A DNA stretch of 63,593 bases from VFJL01 sp043721435 (GCA_043721435.1 JAYSQR010000050.1:1-63593); one strand, 5' to 3'. Positions 8,141 through 16,943 are shown, counted from the first letter of the stretch. Notes: a model not told the origin generated them from the letters alone. Translations and numbers: made by a program.

Positions 8141-8467
8141 TCAAACCTGCATGCTCATGATTTCATGATACGCCGACACCAACTTGTTGCGCACCTGCAC
8201 CATCGTCTGGAAAGAAATATTCGCCTTTTGCAGCGATATCATCACATCCTGCAAATTCGCGTTCGGTGCACCCAGTTCAAATTGTTTTGCCAGCTTGTTG
8301 GTTTCCTGCTGGGCATTGTTGACCTGATCAACCGCGGTTTTCAGCACCTGGCCGAAATCCACAGTGGCAGCACCCTTGGCAGCAGCGCTGGCGGATGCAT
8401 TCCCGCCCGCCATGGCCGATGCCGCGCGCAGTTGCGCCAATACGTTGTCAATTCCCGCTTTATCCAT
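8141..8467 (-). CDS. fliE: Flagellar basal-body protein FliE
   Basis: 108-residue FliE, the adaptor between the MS ring and the proximal rod, and the first rod-type export substrate. The C-terminal half carries the family signature: VDFGQVLKTAVDQVNNAQQE, the NLQDVMISLQKANISFQTMV segment and RNKLVSAYHEIMSMQV at the end. The N-terminus is Ala/Ser-rich and variable, as usual. It lies downstream of fleS/fleR on the minus strand, away from fliF, which reads the other way. No clear promoter was seen in the 121 bases between fleR and fliE. Confidence 0.95.
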   Translation of the reverse strand: MDKAGIDNVLAQLRAASAMAGGNASASAAAKGAATVDFGQVLKTAVDQVNNAQQETNKLAKQFELGAPNANLQDVMISLQKANISFQTMVQVRNKLVSAYHEIMSMQV

Positions 8468-8588
8468 AAAATCTCCTGCCTGGTTTCAGATTATCCCAAT
8501 TACATATCAAACAGATGTTGCGCCAATTTATTGCTTGCATCCTGTGTTGCCGGTAGCTTCAAATTTTGCAGAGCCCGCTGATTTTTCA

Positions 8589-9917
8589 CTAGCCTGTTTC
8601 CGTCAAGCGGTACTGCTGCAGCTTGTACCGCAAGGTACGTTCGGAAATCCCCAGTCTTTGTACCGCCAATTTGCGCGAACCATTCACCGCATGCAAAGTT
8701 TCCATGATGTACGCCCGCTCCAACATTTTCATATCCATCTGCGTGCCGGCCGCATCGCCGTGTTTCTCCGTCACCTCAGCACCGACCTCGACCTGCGGCA
8801 GATTCAGATCCTCCGCCTCAATCACATCCCCTTGCGCAAGTATCATTGCCCGCTGAATCACATTTTCCAATTCCCGGACATTGCCCGGCCACGTGTGCTG
8901 CATTAACCGCGCGACCGTTGATGGCGCCAGTTGCAAAGTGCGCTGTTCAGTTCTGCCGGCATTGCTGTCAAGAATGCGCTGCGCCAGCGGCACAATATCG
9001 AGAGGACGTTCCCGCAGCGGCGGGATCAGCATCGGAAACACATTCAAGCGGTAATACAAGTCTTCGCGAAAGCCACCGCTTGCAACCATGGCCGCCATGT
9101 CGCGGTTGGAAGTGGCGAGCAATCTGATATCCAGCGCAATTGCCTTGCGCCCCCCTACCCGCTCCACTTCCCTTTCCTGCAGTACTCTTAACAGCTTGGC
9201 CTGTAACCCCAGCGGCATTTCCGAAACCTCGTCCAGCAACAAGGTCCCGCCCTGGGCCTGCTCGAATTTCCCAGGCTGGGACTGCGAGGCGCCGGTAAAC
9301 GCACCTTTTTCATAGCCGAACAGCGTAGCCTCCAGAAGATTCTCCGGGATCGCTGCACAATTGATCGCTACAAACGGCTGCCCGGCCCGCGGCGAGTGGC
9401 GGTGAATAAAACGTGCCACGACTTCCTTCCCGCTGCCGCTCTCGCCCGTCAACATAATGGTTGCGGAGGATTGCGCCACCCGCAGAGCCAGCGACAATAA
9501 CGCACTGGTACGCGGGTCCAGGGCAATCACACCATCGGTACCCTGCTCCACTGTAGGAAGCAAGTATCGTGCCACATACGACGCCAAATTTACCGGTTCA
9601 AATGGCTTTATCAGGTAATCGCAGGCACCCGCGCGCATTGCCGCTACCGCCCGCTCGATATCGCCGTAGGCCGTCATCAGCAATACCGGCAGCGCCGGGT
9701 TGAGCGTCTTGATTTCCCGCAGCAATGCGAATCCATCCATATGCTTCATCTGCACGTCACTCACCACCAGACCAACCTGCTGTTTTTTCAATATGGCCAG
9801 AGCAGCGTCACCGGCGTCGGCAGCCAGCGCAGTATAACCCGCCAGTTCCAGCGTGGCACAAAGTGCCTCCAGCAGATCGTGATCGTCCTCGACTATCAAT
9901 ACGGGCAATTTCGTCAT
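8589..9917 (-). CDS. fleR: Sigma54-dependent response regulator (FleR/FlrC type)
   Basis: 442-residue NtrC-family activator. It has a receiver domain with phosphoacceptor Asp54 (VVSDVQM) and Lys104 (LIKPF), then an AAA+ sigma54-interaction domain with Walker A GESGSGKE (158-165), GAFTGA (205-210) and LLLDE (226-230), and a C-terminal Fis-type HTH (AVQRLGISERTLRYKLQQY). The location beside a cytoplasmic kinase and fliE/fliF matches FleR/FlrC, which activate sigma54 promoters of hook, basal-body and cap genes. The ATG at 9917 overlaps the kinase stop (ATGA). The likely targets are the sigma54-type elements described before fliD, fliK, flgJ and flgB. Confidence 0.9.
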   Translation of the reverse strand: MTKLPVLIVEDDHDLLEALCATLELAGYTALAADAGDAALAILKKQQVGLVVSDVQMKHMDGFALLREIKTLNPALPVLLMTAYGDIERAVAAMRAGACDYLIKPFEPVNLASYVARYLLPTVEQGTDGVIALDPRTSALLSLALRVAQSSATIMLTGESGSGKEVVARFIHRHSPRAGQPFVAINCAAIPENLLEATLFGYEKGAFTGASQSQPGKFEQAQGGTLLLDEVSEMPLGLQAKLLRVLQEREVERVGGRKAIALDIRLLATSNRDMAAMVASGGFREDLYYRLNVFPMLIPPLRERPLDIVPLAQRILDSNAGRTEQRTLQLAPSTVARLMQHTWPGNVRELENVIQRAMILAQGDVIEAEDLNLPQVEVGAEVTEKHGDAAGTQMDMKMLERAYIMETLHAVNGSRKLAVQRLGISERTLRYKLQQYRLTETG

Positions 9918-11143
9918 AGTGCACCAACCTCCATCCCGGCTTGCCGGTTTAAGAACTGCTGCGTGCTGCCTGTTTTCCGCGGCAAACACAGAATAAACTC
10001 ACTACCGGTACCGGGCATCGACTTCACCTGCACCGTGCCGCCCAAGGAGTGGGTAACACCACGTACAATAGCCAATCCCAGTCCGGTACCTTCGGCCTTG
10101 GTCGTAAAGAACGGCTCAAACAAGCGCTCCTGAATTTCCTTTTCGATCCCGCGTCCCTCGTCGGTCACTGTCAGCACCACGGCATCGTCGCTCGCGGTAC
10201 AGTGCAGGATTACCTTGCCACCTGCGGGTGATGCCTGCATGGCGTTCTCTAGCAGGCTCACCAAGGCACCAAACAAGGCTTTGCGGTTTGCCGTCAAACT
10301 GGCGCCCGCGCATTCGTCAACCACCTGCAAACGCAGGTCGCATCGCGCCATGTGCGGCTCGATCACTTGCAGCAATTCCTGCACCAGGGAACAAATGGCC
10401 ACTTCTTCCAGCTCCGCCGTTTCACCTTTTACGAACAACAGCATGTCACGAATCAGGTATTCCAGATGACGCAAACGTTCCAGGGACTTGTCTGCAAATG
10501 CCTGGCGCTCGTCGCCGCTTAGCCCCGGGTTGGCCAAGTTTGCGGTATACAACAAGGCGGTAGCCAGTGGGGTACGCAACTGGTGGGCCAGACCTGCGGC
10601 CATTTCGCCCATCGCGCTGAGCCGCTGGTTGCGCCGCAGATGCTCCTGCATCTCGTGCGCTGCGGTAATATCGTGAATCAGCAGAATCTGCCTGCCTGCG
10701 GTATCAACCGGACTTTTTTCGATGCGCACACGCCGCGCCTGGGATGACACTGCCGGTCGCAGATTCCATTCATCCTGGTCGCCGGTTGCCAGCAGTTGCC
10801 TGGCAGCCACTTCCTGCCATGGCAGCGACAGCAGCGACTCGCCCAGCATTGCCACGGCCGCCGGATTGACCTCCTCCACCCGGCCACCAGCACCCAGCGC
10901 CACCACGCCACCTGGCAGCGTTGCCAGCAATACGCCGAGGCGCTGGGACAGCGCTTCCTTCTCCGCCAGTTGGCAACGCAATTCGCCGTTGGCGAGAGCA
11001 AGTTCCTGGGTCAATTGCGCGACCTGTCCCTGCAATTCCTGATAGGCGTCGGAAAGCTGTTCCGAAGCATGACTGAAAATTGCAAATGCCTGCTGCAGGT
11101 GCTCGTAGTTAGCGGGTGATGGGCTTGCAGTCGTGGTGACCAT
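9914..11143 (-). CDS. fleS: Cytoplasmic sensor histidine kinase (FleS/FlrB type)
   Basis: 409-residue kinase with no membrane segment. Order: N-terminal coiled coil (~25-70), PAS-like domain (~75-160), HisKA with the phospho-His in GLAHQLRTPLATAL (His187), and a HATPase_c domain with N (LLENAMQASP), G1 (DEGRGIE), F (LFEPFFTTK) and G2 (GTGLGLAI) boxes. It should phosphorylate the FleR-type regulator encoded immediately downstream, with a 4-base overlap. The start at 11143 has GGAGAG just upstream; an upstream Met at 11158 has no such site. A 19-base palindrome lies just upstream of the gene. Confidence 0.9.
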   Translation of the reverse strand: MVTTTASPSPANYEHLQQAFAIFSHASEQLSDAYQELQGQVAQLTQELALANGELRCQLAEKEALSQRLGVLLATLPGGVVALGAGGRVEEVNPAAVAMLGESLLSLPWQEVAARQLLATGDQDEWNLRPAVSSQARRVRIEKSPVDTAGRQILLIHDITAAHEMQEHLRRNQRLSAMGEMAAGLAHQLRTPLATALLYTANLANPGLSGDERQAFADKSLERLRHLEYLIRDMLLFVKGETAELEEVAICSLVQELLQVIEPHMARCDLRLQVVDECAGASLTANRKALFGALVSLLENAMQASPAGGKVILHCTASDDAVVLTVTDEGRGIEKEIQERLFEPFFTTKAEGTGLGLAIVRGVTHSLGGTVQVKSMPGTGSEFILCLPRKTGSTQQFLNRQAGMEVGAL

Positions 11144-11176
11144 ATGAGTTCTCTCCATGTCTAGCCAGAATTCTGC

Positions 11177-11195
11177 TGGCACCTCGTAGGTGCCA
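11177..11195. promoter_or_regulatory. Perfect 19-base palindrome upstream of fleS
   Basis: TGGCACCT-CGT-AGGTGCCA is a perfect inverted repeat (8-base arms, 3-base centre) 34 bases upstream of the fleS start, within the divergent fleS/fliF region. It could be an operator for a dimeric regulator or a small hairpin in the leader. It contains TGGCAC, but the GC expected 12 bases further on is missing, so it is not a sigma54 promoter. Confidence 0.5.
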
Positions 11196-11454
11196 AATAT
11201 TCGGGCCAGCCGATTTCAGGGACGCTCGCAGAATAGCACTGAAGCTGGCCACGACCAGCAACGGAAAAAGGGGGAGAAACCCTCTCTATTCATCGGATCG
11301 GAACCCCCAAATATCCAGATAATCGTCACATCGTTTCAACAGGCTGCGGGAAAACTCCGTTTGCTCCAGGCATGGCGCCGTGAGCGCGGAAAATTGAGGT
11401 GTAACAACTCGGCTATTATGCATTACATGTATTTTGCTTCCGCTTCCGCCCGAT

Positions 11455-11586
11455 ATGAACAGTTTCTCCGGCAGCCTTGCAGAAACGCCCTTTAACCCTG
11501 ACGCGATACAGCAGATAACCATGATCCAGCAGATGCTTTCGAATAGTTCCCGCCTGGTTCACCTCAAGGACTTATCATGGCAGTAG
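11455..11586 (+). CDS. Possible small protein overlapping the fliF start
   Basis: An ATG at 11455 opens a 43-codon frame beginning MNSFSGSLAETPFNPD and containing IQQITMIQQMLSNSS. It ends at a TAG that overlaps the first ten bases of fliF in another frame. No Shine-Dalgarno sequence is visible and I recognise no family. The helical second half and the overlap could fit a small protein translationally coupled to fliF, but a chance frame in the leader is equally possible. Confidence 0.2.
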   Translation: MNSFSGSLAETPFNPDAIQQITMIQQMLSNSSRLVHLKDLSWQ

Positions 11587-13205
11587 CAGAAACTCCATCC
11601 AGTCCATCCGGCATCACGGGCCAATTCGCAGGATTGGCAAAATTGCAGAGCCTGCAAAGCTCGCAAAAACTCGGCTTGATGCTGGCCGCGGCCGCCCTCA
11701 TTGCGCTGCTGGCCGGTGCCTGGATGTGGAGCCAGACGCCGGACTATCGCGTGCTTTTTGCCAATGTCTCGGACCGCGATGGGGGCGTAATCATCGGCGC
11801 CCTCGAGCAGATGAAAGTGCCGTACAAATTCACCGAAGGCGGCGGCGCCATTCTGATACCCGGTAACCAGGTGCATGAAGTGCGGCTGCGTCTGGCAAGC
11901 CAGGGGCTGCCTAAAGGCGGCCTGGTCGGGTTCGAGTTAATGGAGAACCAGAAACTCGGCTCCAGCCAATTTCTGGAACAGGTCAATTATCAGCGTGCCA
12001 CGGAGGGAGAGCTGGCACGCTCGATCCAGTCGCTGGCATCGGTCGAGAGCGCCCGCGTGCATCTTGCCATCTCCAAGCCCTCTGTGTTCGTCAGGGATCA
12101 GCAAAAAACCAGCGCTTCCGTTCTGCTCAACCTGCATCCCGGAAGATTGCTCGAGCCGGCGCAAGCGAGCGCCATTGTGCATCTGGTATCAAGCAGCATA
12201 CCGGGCCTGGGGGTGAAAGATGTGACGGTTGTCGACCAGAACGGTAATCTGCTGAGTTCTCAGGACAGCGCTTCGCTGAATGCCAAGCTGGATGCCAAGC
12301 TGGATGCCGGACAATTGAAGTACGTGCAGGAACTTGAACAGAATTACGTGAAACGCATTGAGTCCATACTCAGCCCCATTACCGGGATCAGCAACGTACG
12401 GGCGCAGGTCACCGCCGATGTGGACTTTGCCCACACCGAACGCGCCGAGGAAATCTACCGGCCCAACCGCCGCGATTCCGATCCAGCAGCTGTCCGCAGC
12501 CAGCAAAGCACGGAAACCACCAGCAACGGGCCGCAAGGCTCAGGCGGAGTACCCGGAGCGCTGTCGAACCAACCCCCCGAGCCGGCAACCGCACCCATCA
12601 CTGCCGCCGCTGCGGGCGAGGACGGCACGCCCCCTCCTCCCGCCAATATTCACAAGGAATCCACCATAAATTATGAAGTGGACAAGACCATCCAGCATGT
12701 CCGGCAACCGCTGGGCGGCATCAAACGCTTGTCGGTGGCGGTTGTGGTGAATTACCGCAAAGAAACAAATGGTGAAGGCAAAATCGAGCATAAACCGTTG
12801 GCCGCCGAGGAAATAGCAAAGATCAATGATCTGGTCAAAGAAGCAATGGGCTACAACAAAGAGCGTGGCGACACCCTGAACGTGGCGAACAGCCTGTTCA
12901 GCGAGGCCGAGATAGAGGCCATTCCCGATATCCCGGTCTGGAAAGATCCGGTTATCTGGGAATGGACAACAGAGATCGGCAAGCATCTGCTGATTGCAGC
13001 GTTGGTGCTGTATCTGTTGATGGGTGTGTTGCGCCCATTTCTGAAGAAGCTGGCGGGGCCGCCCGTCGTGATACAGCAGACAGATGAAGCGGTCGTGGAG
13101 ACACCGGCCTTCGTCAGTTATGAGCAGAAACTGGACACGGCCAAGCAGCTGTCCAAGGAAGATCCGAAGGTGGCTGCCGGCGTCATCAAGGATTGGGTAA
13201 AATGA
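11577..13205 (+). CDS. fliF: Flagellar MS-ring protein FliF
   Basis: 542-residue FliF, which forms the MS ring in the inner membrane. Two membrane segments are visible: residues ~33-52 (LGLMLAAAALIALLAGAWMW) and ~470-489. Between them lies the large periplasmic part with the YscJ/FliF ring-building motifs (DYRVLFANVSDRDGG, GLVGFELME, TEGELARSIQSL, SARVHLAISKPSVFVRD). The C-terminal tail (DPKVAAGVIKDWVK) is the FliG-binding segment. AAGGA lies 8 bases before the ATG. It is the first gene of a long operon; fliG overlaps its stop by ATGA. Confidence 0.97.
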   Translation: MAVAETPSSPSGITGQFAGLAKLQSLQSSQKLGLMLAAAALIALLAGAWMWSQTPDYRVLFANVSDRDGGVIIGALEQMKVPYKFTEGGGAILIPGNQVHEVRLRLASQGLPKGGLVGFELMENQKLGSSQFLEQVNYQRATEGELARSIQSLASVESARVHLAISKPSVFVRDQQKTSASVLLNLHPGRLLEPAQASAIVHLVSSSIPGLGVKDVTVVDQNGNLLSSQDSASLNAKLDAKLDAGQLKYVQELEQNYVKRIESILSPITGISNVRAQVTADVDFAHTERAEEIYRPNRRDSDPAAVRSQQSTETTSNGPQGSGGVPGALSNQPPEPATAPITAAAAGEDGTPPPPANIHKESTINYEVDKTIQHVRQPLGGIKRLSVAVVVNYRKETNGEGKIEHKPLAAEEIAKINDLVKEAMGYNKERGDTLNVANSLFSEAEIEAIPDIPVWKDPVIWEWTTEIGKHLLIAALVLYLLMGVLRPFLKKLAGPPVVIQQTDEAVVETPAFVSYEQKLDTAKQLSKEDPKVAAGVIKDWVK

Positions 13206-14197
13206 ACGAAAACGGCCTTCAGAAGAGCGCGGTATTGTTGCTGTCATTGGGTGCAGAGGTGGCGTCGGAAGTATGCAAGCATCTGTCGCCGAAGGAGGTG
13301 CACAAGATCGGCGAGGCGATGGCCAAAATAACAGGGGTCTCGCGTGAGGAGGTCCATGAAGTGCTTGTCGACTTCCACAATGCTGCTGGAGCAAAAACCG
13401 CCATAGGCACGGACTCGGCAGATTATATCCGCTCCGTGCTTATCAAGGCGCTCGGGGATGACAAGGCCAACAACCTGCTCAACCGCATCATGCACGGTGG
13501 CGACACCAGCGGCATCGAAGGATTGAAGTGGATGGATGCACCCTCGGTGGCGGAACTGATCAAGGACGAGCACCCGCAGATCATTGCCACCATCCTGGTA
13601 CATCTCGAACGAGACCAGGCCAGCGATATCCTTAAACATTTTACCGAGCGGCTGCGCAATGACACGCTACTGCGCATTGCGACCCTGGACGGCGTTCAAC
13701 CGACCGCGCTCAAGGAACTGAACGACGTCATGATAAAATTGCTGTCCGGCGGCAAGAATATCAAAGAAAGCGCAATGGGCGGAGTTCGCGTTGCGGCGGA
13801 GATACTTAACTACATGGGCGCCACCCTGGAGGCGACTGTGATCGACGGCGTCAGATTGCACGATAACGATCTGGCGCAAGAAATCATCGACGAGATGTTC
13901 GTGTTTGACAATGTGGTAGACATTGATGATCGCGGTATCCAGTTGCTGCTGCGCGAGATCCAGTCGGAGTCGTTGATCGTCGCCCTCAAGGGCTCAACGC
14001 AAGAATTGCGGGATAAAATCTTCAAGAACATGTCACAACGCGCTCGTGACGCGCTCCAGGAAGATCTTGAAGCCAAGGGACCGGTACGGGTGTCCGCGGT
14101 GGAAGCGGAGCAGAAAGAAATCCTGAAGGTCGTGCGCCGCCTCTCCGAAGAAGGCCAGATCATCATCGCTAGCAAGGGAGCAGACAGCTTTGTCTAG
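13202..14197 (+). CDS. fliG: Flagellar motor switch protein FliG
   Basis: 331-residue FliG, the C-ring protein that contacts MotA and generates torque. The N-terminal domain starts with GLQKSAVLLLSLGAEVASEV and binds FliF. The middle domain has the EHPQIIATILVHL motif (EHPQ) and the C-terminal domain the torque helix, with charged residues in FVFDNVVDIDDRGIQLLLRE. The start is the ATG at 13202, overlapping the fliF stop as ATGA, which suggests translational coupling. The length is standard. Confidence 0.97.
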   Translation: MNENGLQKSAVLLLSLGAEVASEVCKHLSPKEVHKIGEAMAKITGVSREEVHEVLVDFHNAAGAKTAIGTDSADYIRSVLIKALGDDKANNLLNRIMHGGDTSGIEGLKWMDAPSVAELIKDEHPQIIATILVHLERDQASDILKHFTERLRNDTLLRIATLDGVQPTALKELNDVMIKLLSGGKNIKESAMGGVRVAAEILNYMGATLEATVIDGVRLHDNDLAQEIIDEMFVFDNVVDIDDRGIQLLLREIQSESLIVALKGSTQELRDKIFKNMSQRARDALQEDLEAKGPVRVSAVEAEQKEILKVVRRLSEEGQIIIASKGADSFV

Positions 14198-14822
14198 CCC
14201 CATCATCCAGAAAGAGCATCTATCCCCTTACCAACGCTGGGAACTCGATTCGTTTGACGACACCGCACCGCCCCCCCCCCCTGAGCTTGATAACAATCCG
14301 GCGGTGTCATTGCCCACCATGGAGCAGGTCGAAAGCATCCGCTCGCAGGCACAAGCTGAAGGACATGCCGCCGGCTATCAGATGGGCAGGAACCAAGCGC
14401 AGGCGGAGGTGCAGCGTCTGCAGACGTTGCTGGGTAACCTGGAGCAAGAACTGCAGCAGTTCGACCAGCAGGTTGCCCAGGACTTGCTGATCCTGGCTCT
14501 CGACGTCGCCAAGCAGATGCTCTGTCAGGCACTGAAAATCCACCCCGAGTTGGTTCTGGAAGTCGTGCAGGAAGCAATGCGCTGCCTGCCTCACTTTAAT
14601 CAGCATGCTCACATGATCTTGCATCCCGATGATGCCATTATGGTGCGCTCATATCTGGGCGACCAACTGTCCAATTCAGGCTGGAAAATATTTGAGGACA
14701 CCCGCATGGAACGTGGCGGCTGCCGGCTGGAAACCTCCGGCAGCCAGGTTGACGCCACGTTGCCCAGCCGCTGGCAAAATGTGCTGGTAGCCCTCAGCCA
14801 GGAAGGGAGTTGGCTTGAATAA
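14190..14822 (+). CDS. fliH: Flagellar export ATPase regulator FliH, with poly-C tract
   Basis: 210-residue FliH, the negative regulator and peripheral stalk of the FliI export ATPase, which links it to FliN. It has an N-terminal YQRWELDSF motif, a Pro run, a helical region (ESIRSQAQAEGHAAGYQMGR) with small-residue spacing, and a V/A-ATPase subunit-E-like C-terminal part (LLILALDVAKQMLCQALK, VQEAMRCLP). The start is a TTG at 14190 with AAGGGAG upstream, overlapping fliG by 8 bases. Codons 28-31 are made of an 11-C homopolymer; a change in its length would knock the gene out of frame. Confidence 0.93.
   Translation: MSSPIIQKEHLSPYQRWELDSFDDTAPPPPPELDNNPAVSLPTMEQVESIRSQAQAEGHAAGYQMGRNQAQAEVQRLQTLLGNLEQELQQFDQQVAQDLLILALDVAKQMLCQALKIHPELVLEVVQEAMRCLPHFNQHAHMILHPDDAIMVRSYLGDQLSNSGWKIFEDTRMERGGCRLETSGSQVDATLPSRWQNVLVALSQEGSWLE
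14271..14281 (+). repeat. 11-base poly-C tract inside fliH
   Basis: Eleven consecutive C residues encode part of a Pro run near the N-terminus of FliH. The frame is open with 11. Loss or gain of one base would truncate FliH early. Tracts of this length are prone to slipped-strand mispairing, and also to assembly error. Confidence 0.9.
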
Positions 14823-16251
14823 ACCAGACATGAACCGCAGCGAACTCTGGCGCGGCTTTTTCCAGGACTGCAGCCGTCTTGTTGCCAGATCTTCCCCGCT
14901 ACAGCTAAGCGGCCATCTCACCAGAGTTTCCGGGCTGGTGATGGAAGCAGTGGGCCTCAAGCTTGCGGTCGGCAGCAGCTGCACAGTTTCTCTGCCTGAT
15001 GGCAACAGCGTCGCGGCCGAAGTGGTGGGATTTGCTGGGGATCGGTTGTTCCTGATGCCCGCCGCTGACGTCCATGGCCTGACTCCAGGTGCCAAGGTGA
15101 TCCCGACGAAAGTTGCTGAAACGCCGCCCAAGCCCGGCAATGCACAACGTCCGCGGCGGCGCATTGCCGATCTGGCCAGACTTATGCCGGTTGGCCCCAA
15201 CCTGCTGGGGCGTGTGCTGGATGGCGCCGGGCAGCCGCTGGATCGACTGGGGCCACTGCAGACTGAACACAGCGCACCGCTACAGAGCCGTCCCTATAAT
15301 CCACTGGAACGCGAACCCATCGGCAAGAGTCTGGATGTTGGCGTGCGTGCCATCAATGCCTTGTTGTGTGTCGGTCGCGGCCAGCGCATGGGCTTGTTTG
15401 CCGGCAGCGGCGTGGGAAAGAGTGTGCTGCTGGGCATGATGGCCCGCTATACCAGTGCCGATGTGATCGTGGTGGGGTTGATCGGTGAACGAGGGCGGGA
15501 AGTCAAGGAATTCATTGAACATATTCTCGGCGAAGAGGGGTTGGCGCGCTCCGTAGTGGTCGCTGCGCCAGCCGACACTTCGCCACTGTTGCGCCTTCAG
15601 GGTGCGGCTTACGCCACAACTATTGCAGAATATTTCCGCGATCAGGGTAAGCATGTGCTGCTGATCATGGACTCTCTCACCCGCTACGCCATGGCACAGC
15701 GTGAAATCGCGCTTGCCATTGGCGAACCCCCTGCCACTAGGGGTTATCCACCATCGGTATTTGCCAAACTGCCGCAACTGGTGGAACGCGCTGGCAATGG
15801 CACTCATGGCAGTGGCTCAATTACCGCATTTTATACCGTACTGACCGAAGGCGACGATCCACAGGATCCGATTGCCGACAGCGCCCGCGCCATTCTCGAC
15901 GGCCATATCGTGCTGTCCCGCAGCCTGTCCGACCAGGGGCACTACCCTGCCATCGACATCGAATCTTCCATCAGTCGGGTCATGACCAGCCTGATCTCCC
16001 CCGAGCACTTCGACTTGGTACGCCGCTTCAAATACCTTTATTCCCGCTATCAGCGCAGCCGCGATCTGATCAGCGTTGGCGCCTATGTCGCGGGCAGCGA
16101 TCCCGAGTTGGACCAGGCCATCGCGATGTATCCGAAACTTGAATTATTCCTGCGGCAGGGCATGTCGCAGCAGGAAAATTATGGTGACAGCCTAAAGAAA
16201 CTGGCTAAGTTGTTCGATATAACAAATAGCAATCTGGAAAATTCTGTTTAA
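14815..16251 (+). CDS. fliI: Flagellum-specific export ATPase FliI
   Basis: 478-residue FliI, the F1-beta-like ATPase that helps unload substrates from chaperones at the export gate. Walker A is GSGVGKS (197-203) and Walker B is in HVLLIMDSLTRYAMAQRE. Other signatures are VIVVGLIGERGREVKEFIE and GEPPATRGYPPSVFAKLPQL. The start is taken as the TTG at 14815, with GGGAG 5 bases upstream; it overlaps fliH by 8 bases. The ATG at 14830 is an alternative that removes five residues. Length is slightly above the usual ~440-460. Confidence 0.97.
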   Translation: MNKPDMNRSELWRGFFQDCSRLVARSSPLQLSGHLTRVSGLVMEAVGLKLAVGSSCTVSLPDGNSVAAEVVGFAGDRLFLMPAADVHGLTPGAKVIPTKVAETPPKPGNAQRPRRRIADLARLMPVGPNLLGRVLDGAGQPLDRLGPLQTEHSAPLQSRPYNPLEREPIGKSLDVGVRAINALLCVGRGQRMGLFAGSGVGKSVLLGMMARYTSADVIVVGLIGERGREVKEFIEHILGEEGLARSVVVAAPADTSPLLRLQGAAYATTIAEYFRDQGKHVLLIMDSLTRYAMAQREIALAIGEPPATRGYPPSVFAKLPQLVERAGNGTHGSGSITAFYTVLTEGDDPQDPIADSARAILDGHIVLSRSLSDQGHYPAIDIESSISRVMTSLISPEHFDLVRRFKYLYSRYQRSRDLISVGAYVAGSDPELDQAIAMYPKLELFLRQGMSQQENYGDSLKKLAKLFDITNSNLENSV

Positions 16252-16330
16252 CCACGATGACACGAATTTGGGCGATTTTGGCAAAATTCACGACTAGTCA
16301 CCGTTTTTAGGCTCGACAAGGAGCAATCCG

Positions 16331-16789
16331 ATGACCACACCTTATACCTTGAAGACACTCCTGGACCTGGCGCAGGATCGGAGCGATGCCGCTGCTGCGA
16401 GGCTGGGCAAATTGAATGCCCAGGAACAGGGTGCAGAACAAAAACTCCAATTACTGCTGGAATACCAGCGGGATTATCACGCCCATTTCCAGGAACTTTC
16501 CAGAAATGGACTTGACCAGGCCGAGTGGCTGAACTTCCGGGCATTCATGAACAAACTGGACACCGCCATAGCCGAGCAACGCAAAGCGGTAGCGAGTTCC
16601 CACAATAACGTCCAGGTGGGCAGAATCGACTGGCATGCCCAGCAACATAAGCTCAAATCCTTCGCTACCCTATCGCAGCGCCATCGGCTCGCCGAACTTC
16701 ACCATGCCTCCAAACTGGAGCAGCGCGAACAGGACGAGCAGACGATTAAATCCCTCGCTCATAACAAGGTTTCGGCACAGCACGAATAA
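16331..16789 (+). CDS. fliJ: Flagellar export chaperone-escort protein FliJ
   Basis: 152-residue FliJ, a coiled-coil protein that forms the central stalk of the FliI ring and recycles export chaperones. It begins TLKTLLDLAQDRSDAAAARL, followed by continuous charged helix (AQEQGAEQKLQLLLEYQRDY, KLDTAIAEQRKAV, RHRLAELHHASKLEQREQDE). Length is typical (~147). An AAGGAG-like site lies upstream of the ATG. About 80 bases separate it from fliI, and the following 193-base gap carries a sigma54-type promoter for fliK. Confidence 0.93.
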   Translation: MTTPYTLKTLLDLAQDRSDAAAARLGKLNAQEQGAEQKLQLLLEYQRDYHAHFQELSRNGLDQAEWLNFRAFMNKLDTAIAEQRKAVASSHNNVQVGRIDWHAQQHKLKSFATLSQRHRLAELHHASKLEQREQDEQTIKSLAHNKVSAQHE

Positions 16790-16926
16790 AGCTGCCGCAA
16801 AATCAGAATACACGCGCACTCGCGATGGTGACAGCTTCAGCGGCCTGTGCGCATTTTGCACTATCTCCGGGCTGCGCGCCTTATCCGACACTGTAATACA
16901 GCATTTTTTTCTAAGGCTCCACAAGT

Positions 16927-16943
16927 TGGCATGGGTATTGCTT
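16927..16943 (+). promoter_or_regulatory. Sigma54-type promoter upstream of fliK
   Basis: TGGCAT-GGGTA-TTGCTT matches the consensus TGGCAY-N5-TTGCW with correct -24/-12 spacing and no mismatch. The predicted start near 16953 gives a ~30-base leader before fliK at 16983, which also has an AGGA site. This is the best sigma54 element seen in the window, and it implies that fliK and the following fliLMNOPQR genes can be transcribed separately from fliFGHIJ. Confidence 0.75.

Noticed and set aside
11177..11195. TGGCAC in the palindrome as a sigma54 promoter
   Set aside because: The GC of the -12 box is not at the required distance on either strand.
11368..11386. TGGCGCCGTGAGCGC before fliF as a sigma54 promoter
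   Set aside because: The GG/GC spacing fits, but both the -24 and -12 boxes deviate too much from the consensus to support a call.
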